From assembly GCA_016719895.1 (NCBI GenBank), contig JADJYG010000005.1, forward strand, positions 343,762 to 407,761: DNA of 64,000 nt, written 5' to 3'. The stretch is from Saprospirales bacterium (GTDB lineage Bacteria > Bacteroidota > Bacteroidia > Chitinophagales > Saprospiraceae). Of this stretch, positions 60,727 to 64,000 are shown in pieces (position 1 is the stretch's first letter; the number at the start of each line of letters is the position of its first letter). Under the pieces are notes generated by a model. That model worked only from the letters and a program-made list of their open reading frames with translations. It did not search any database and was not told the DNA's origin. A program made the translations under genes and the position numbers.

Positions 60727-61874
60727 AATTTTTCCAGCTCGATATGGAAAGGATGATTACTGCTCAGGTCAGCCACGGAGACCTTGTTCTGCGTGTTGGC
60801 ATACTCCGAAATTTTGCTGACAATGAGACTAAATCTTTCTCGCGCCCGCACTACAGACAGCTTCAGTTGTACTGCAATTTTCGAAATATCGTATTTGTCT
60901 TTTTTCCAGGTGTGGTAGATGGAGGCGGTCGTTTGGCCGCCATTGACGATTTGCAGGTCTTTGACCGAGGCAATAATTTGCTGGCCTGATGCAGGATCAG
61001 TGGACAGGATAATTTCTTCAGCCGTAGCAGCGATACCATTATTGTAGGCAAGGAACATTTCCGGTTCTTCTTTGATAGTCGTTCGGATGCCTTTGTTGAT
61101 TTTGCCAGTGAATTGCAGAAAAGAACGTACATTCTGTTCCAGAAGCCTCGAACCGTATTTTTCATATATATCGGCCAGTGCAGGCGCAGGAATTGCCGCC
61201 AGAAAAACCTGATATGTTTCGTTTTCAACTGAAGCCCTAATGCAGGGGATGGAAAAACCCATCCGTTGAAAATCAATTTCGATAGGTATCCGCGATTTTT
61301 CAGACAGGTTGAAAATGTAGGTGATATCCACAACCCGGAAATAAACTGGTGTTCCTGAAATGGCTTGTTGCGCAGGAAGGTCCGCGTTGTAAAGTCCATC
61401 GGTCAGGATGCAAACGTTCACGCGTACAAGATTTTCGCGGATTTCCGGTGCTTCGGCCAGTGTATGGGCAAGGTCAAAAATTTCGCTGGACAGTTCGATT
61501 TCGGATTTGTAATCCTTGTAAACGGCTGTTCTGAAAAACTTGGTCGCCCGGGACGCCGCCGTATCCACCTCATTTTTCGGGACCTGCCGTATCATATTGT
61601 CGCCCTGAAAAATGGTGATGAAAAGATCAAGTGTCTCGTAGTTATCAGCAATTGCGTGGGCGTTTATTTTGTGTTCGATACCACGTTTGGACAGTTTTTC
61701 ATCATAAGTGAGCCGGAAATTTTCAGTTTCGCCAGCGTCGGCAAGCAAGTCAAGTGCAAGGCGGGTGAACACCTGCTCACGAGTAGTGCCCTCGTCGCTG
61801 GCCATTTGTTCGGTCACGATCTCCTGCAAGAGTTCAGAATAGAATTTTTGAAGTTCGTCAGTGGTGTGGTTCAT
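60603..61874 (-). CDS. AIPR family protein, N-terminal part
   Basis: From the ATG at 61874 (MNHTTDELQKFYSELLQEIV), which overlaps the end of the DUF4420 gene by 17 bases. It contains the AIPR hallmarks: LAYNNGIAATAEEI, DLQIVNGGQTTASIYH, SEYANTQNKVSVADLSSNHPFH. The correct frame is lost near 60730 and the remaining codons to the stop at 60603 are out of frame. AIPR proteins occur in phage-defence operons with Z1 and PD-(D/E)XK proteins, as here. Confidence 0.9.
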   Translation of the reverse strand: MNHTTDELQKFYSELLQEIVTEQMASDEGTTREQVFTRLALDLLADAGETENFRLTYDEKLSKRGIEHKINAHAIADNYETLDLFITIFQGDNMIRQVPKNEVDTAASRATKFFRTAVYKDYKSEIELSSEIFDLAHTLAEAPEIRENLVRVNVCILTDGLYNADLPAQQAISGTPVYFRVVDITYIFNLSEKSRIPIEIDFQRMGFSIPCIRASVENETYQVFLAAIPAPALADIYEKYGSRLLEQNVRSFLQFTGKINKGIRTTIKEEPEMFLAYNNGIAATAEEIILSTDPASGQQIIASVKDLQIVNGGQTTASIYHTWKKDKYDISKIAVQLKLSVVRARERFSLIVSKISEYANTQNKVSVADLSSNHPFHIELEKFCVPFGHLYYRGKPCKPAGFSSGHAGSIKMPGNAKAFQNND

Positions 61875-62874
61875 GGCTGAGGACAGGAAGATTTCGGGCA
61901 ATTGTGAGAAAATCGGTCTGCCAGGGTTGACAATCAGCAACCCGGATACTGTATTTCAGGGTTTCAATCCCAGGGCGCAACTCCATGACGCGGATGCGTG
62001 GAAATTCCTCTTTGATTTCATAAAAATGCTCGCTGCGAATTTGATACGCAGGTTGTTCGTACTGCCCGGCGTGGGTATCAAAATAGCCTGCTTCGGCCAG
62101 TTTTACGCGGAAGCGGGTAACAGCCCCGGCTTCTTTTCCGAGCAGAGGGAGCAATTCAGCAACGGCTTCATTCAACGTTTTCCCGGCATCCGACACAGAA
62201 GTTTCGAGAGCAAAATGCGCAAGCCAGAGTTGGGCGAGTCCGTTGTCGTCTAACTGTGCCGCGTTGCTGATAACGAGGGTTTGGTGCTTATTGGCAAAAG
62301 TCGTTTTGACTTCAATAGCGCGGTCTGCAAAGAAAAAATCCTGGATACCGCCAGAAGGGCCGAGCCAACCATTAAGTACAGGCAATGGATTGGGAGCGTT
62401 TTCCAGCAGCATTTTTAAAAAAGTCAGCTCACCGAACAGCCCACGCTGTTCTTCCGGGGAAAGTCCTGGAGCAGCGGCTTTTTCAAAAAGAAGCGACCAC
62501 TGATACAGACGACCGCGTATCTCGTGGGACAGAGCTGCCGGAGCGTCTTCGTATTTGAGATGACTGGCGAGATCGTCACAGAGGATAGCGAAGATTTCCC
62601 GGAGGGCAGGGTTTTGCAGTTCAACAAGCAGTAGAGTCGGGTCGGAAACAGGGAAGGAGATTTTGAGGTCGCGGAAATTTTGGGTGATGAAGGTTTCCGG
62701 AGAACTATCGTCAGGCAGTCTGATGGCAAAAGCAGGGTGTCCTGCCGGCAATCGCAACGCTGCGTTAATCTCAGGGAAAAAGTCAGCAGGGAAACGCCGG
62801 AGTACAATACCTGAAGCAGGTGCAGGCCCTGTTTCGAGGGACTGCCACAGGGTTTCAATAATCGTTTTCATCAT
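61858..62874 (-). CDS. PD-(D/E)XK motif protein (DUF4420)
   Basis: From the first of two adjacent Met codons (62874), about 338 residues. The nuclease core is visible: E in RGLFGELTFLKMLLE, then D at GGIQDFFFADRAIEVKTTF with the E-V-K of the motif. The family accompanies Z1-domain proteins and AIPR in restriction-modification-like clusters (Iyer, Abhiman and Aravind 2008, on MORC-type ATPases in R-M systems). Overlaps both neighbours by 17-20 bases, so it is translated as part of an operon. Confidence 0.88.
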   Translation of the reverse strand: MMKTIIETLWQSLETGPAPASGIVLRRFPADFFPEINAALRLPAGHPAFAIRLPDDSSPETFITQNFRDLKISFPVSDPTLLLVELQNPALREIFAILCDDLASHLKYEDAPAALSHEIRGRLYQWSLLFEKAAAPGLSPEEQRGLFGELTFLKMLLENAPNPLPVLNGWLGPSGGIQDFFFADRAIEVKTTFANKHQTLVISNAAQLDDNGLAQLWLAHFALETSVSDAGKTLNEAVAELLPLLGKEAGAVTRFRVKLAEAGYFDTHAGQYEQPAYQIRSEHFYEIKEEFPRIRVMELRPGIETLKYSIRVADCQPWQTDFLTIARNLPVLSHEPHH

Positions 62875-63175
62875 CGTCAGGCAGGTCAGTTGGAATATAG
62901 GTTGATAAAAACTCCTCGTGAATCGCGTAGCGGGTGGGCACGAAATTTCCCGTACCGGGGAAAGCGATAGCAAAGGCCGCCAGTGGTGATGTTCCTGGGG
63001 GAAGTGGGTAATTATGTTTTGGTGGTTCCGGGGGCGCAGTACTTTTCACCGGGTCGATCAGATAAAGGATTAGTAACGGTGACTCTTTACTGCGAAATTC
63101 ATTTCTGTAAATCAAAGGGTTCACGTACTTCGATGACTTGGGCTGCTTCGGCATCAATCGAATTGGGGTTGCCAC
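62855..63175 (-). pseudogene. C-terminal remnant of a Z1 domain protein
   Basis: Only about 107 residues (nominal GTG start at 63175; the frame is closed upstream by a stop at 63215-63217). The sequence SPLLILYLIDPVK, PLAAFAIAFPG and RYAIHEEFLSTY matches the end of Z1-domain proteins, which normally run to 800-1000 residues. The helicase-like and Z1 parts are missing. It ends over the DUF4420 start as an intact Z1 gene would, so the 5' part seems to have been deleted. Confidence 0.65.
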
Positions 63176-63564
63176 TTCAGTAAAACTTCTCCAAGTGCTA
63201 TTATACGCTGCTGTTCATTTTTTTCTGTGACAATAACTGATAGTATATTTTCACAAAAACTTAAAAACTGTACTTCATTGTCCGGATTGTTCAGAGTCAA
63301 AATTTGCCAAACATCAGTATCAGTGTACGGAGAAGCGATTTTTAACAGCGAGATGCCATCGGCCACGATAAAAGCATCATCCTGTGGTTCATTTTTCAAA
63401 GAAAATGGCAATGCGAGGAATTTGGCATTGGTTTCACACCAAAACCCTAGGTAGACATCTGGCATTTCAGAAGAAGCCCAAACTAAAAGGCTGCAAAGCC
63501 AGGTCTCCCTATGATCTTGTTTTAGGGAATGATTCCCAAATTTCATGGATTCTTTTTCTGACAT
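63154..63564 (-). CDS. Short protein resembling the N-terminal part of DUF4420 proteins
   Basis: 136 residues. NAKFLALPFS, FIVADGISLLKIASPY, WQILTLNNPDNEVQFLSFCENIL and ALGEVLLKWQ align by eye with HPAFAIRLPD, FRDLKISFPV, LLLVELQNPALREIFAILCDDLA and EIRGRLYQWSLLF of the DUF4420 protein downstream. It lacks the nuclease part and ends in the region where the Z1 remnant begins, 22 bases of overlap. Probably a truncated DUF4420 homologue, perhaps formed by the same deletion. Starts 9 bases after the HNH stop. Confidence 0.5.
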   Translation of the reverse strand: MSEKESMKFGNHSLKQDHRETWLCSLLVWASSEMPDVYLGFWCETNAKFLALPFSLKNEPQDDAFIVADGISLLKIASPYTDTDVWQILTLNNPDNEVQFLSFCENILSVIVTEKNEQQRIIALGEVLLKWQPQFD

Positions 63565-63573
63565 CAGACATGC

Positions 63574-64000
63574 TCAATCATTTCTAAAAATGTGTTCAAG
63601 GTGATATTCCAGAAATGATTTTCGGGGTGGATATTTTTCGGCTTGTCCGATAGGTTTTCCCTCAAATTGGCCGAAATAATGTTCAAAATACGGGTCTCTG
63701 CAGTGTTTTTTCAGTGCTTTTGAAAGAATAATCTTTGACTCAGTATCGATGCCGATGAGCCCTTTGTCAAATGCCTTGTCGTGGATGGCTGAAAGACATA
63801 GGCCATTTTCTGGATTTAATCTTTCCTTTTCATTTTTTGACCATGGAATAATGTGGCTGGCAACTAATAAATCAGCAATGGCAACTCCTGAAATCGCACA
63901 CCGTTTATCGTAATTGACAAGAACTATTTGCCGAAAAACACTTTGATTTACTCTTGTTTTGATAGATCGGATCTTATCTTCCCCTCTTAACGTTGATAAA
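63574..64000 (-). CDS. HNH endonuclease, C-terminal part, cut by the window edge
   Basis: About 141 codons read on the minus strand from the window edge to TGA at 63574-63576. Translated by hand: FRQIVLVNYDKRCAISG, then LLVASHIIPWSKN, RLNPENGLCLSAIHDKAFD and the end RKSFLEYHLEHIFRND. This is the HNH_2-type nuclease core (ASHI-x-PW ... NGLCL-x-x-x-HD-x-AFD). The N-terminal part is outside the window. Likely the DNA-cutting component of the adjoining defence cluster. AT-rich relative to the rest of the window. Confidence 0.9.
   Translation of the reverse strand, partial: LSTLRGEDKIRSIKTRVNQSVFRQIVLVNYDKRCAISGVAIADLLVASHIIPWSKNEKERLNPENGLCLSAIHDKAFDKGLIGIDTESKIILSKALKKHCRDPYFEHYFGQFEGKPIGQAEKYPPRKSFLEYHLEHIFRND

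Overview
The window is a chromosomal segment of a Bacteroidota bacterium, most likely of the Saprospiria type (inference). The evidence is promoters of the Bacteroidota form TAnnTTTG, five secreted or surface proteins with C-terminal type IX secretion (T9SS) sorting domains, a DUF3822/rsmD pair, a mevalonate-kinase-like GHMP kinase, a bactofilin and a TPR/CHAT gene cluster. GC content is moderate and falls visibly in the last 1 kb or so. Both ends cut through chromosome and no replication origin, prophage or rRNA operon is visible.

Layout: 1-2.7 kb holds a cytochrome oxidase accessory operon (subunit IV, SCO-like, DUF420, small CPMC protein). 2.7-16.7 kb is mostly housekeeping: coaD, pruA, rplS, YceI, an M16 peptidase, tsaD-cutA, bactofilin, DUF3822 and rsmD, with two T9SS cargo genes. 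16.7-24.8 kb has a lipoprotein, a LuxE-like protein, a phosphodiesterase, tRNA-Arg(CCT), DUF1573, an outer-membrane barrel, an ArnT-like transferase, a DppC-like permease and the GHMP kinase. 24.9-38.1 kb has an M12-like peptidase with FN3 repeats, gcvP, hmgA, mnmH, DUF2807, acetoacetyl-CoA synthetase and a 5'-nucleotidase lipoprotein. 38.2-42.4 kb has a TPR membrane protein and a PorE-like TPR/PD40/carboxypeptidase-regulatory protein with SPOR domains, split by an in-frame stop. 42.8-50.3 kb is the most system-like block: a membrane-anchored sensor-like protein, a periplasmic TPR-CHAT protease candidate, a membrane anti-sigma-like protein, an ECF sigma factor and a Cys-rich protein that seems to share a domain with the first. 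50.3-58.4 kb has M43 and M28 peptidases, a beta-propeller/lipase lipoprotein, ribF joined to a GT2 glycosyltransferase, and a pseudouridine synthase. 58.5-64 kb is an accessory defence region: Fic, AIPR, a PD-(D/E)XK DUF4420 protein, remnants of a Z1 protein and of a second DUF4420 protein, and an HNH endonuclease cut by the window edge.

Two points cut across the window. First, four genes (mnmH, the 5'-nucleotidase, ribF, AIPR) carry single-base frameshifts and one (PorE-like) an in-frame TAG. Three of the four frameshifts are one base short in an A/T homopolymer, so consensus error must be excluded before calling them pseudogenes. Second, several intergenic gaps hold long palindromic elements: two MITE-like elements of about 160-167 bp flanked by TAA, one 125-bp nested hairpin, a 36-bp perfect inverted repeat, and a compound palindrome.
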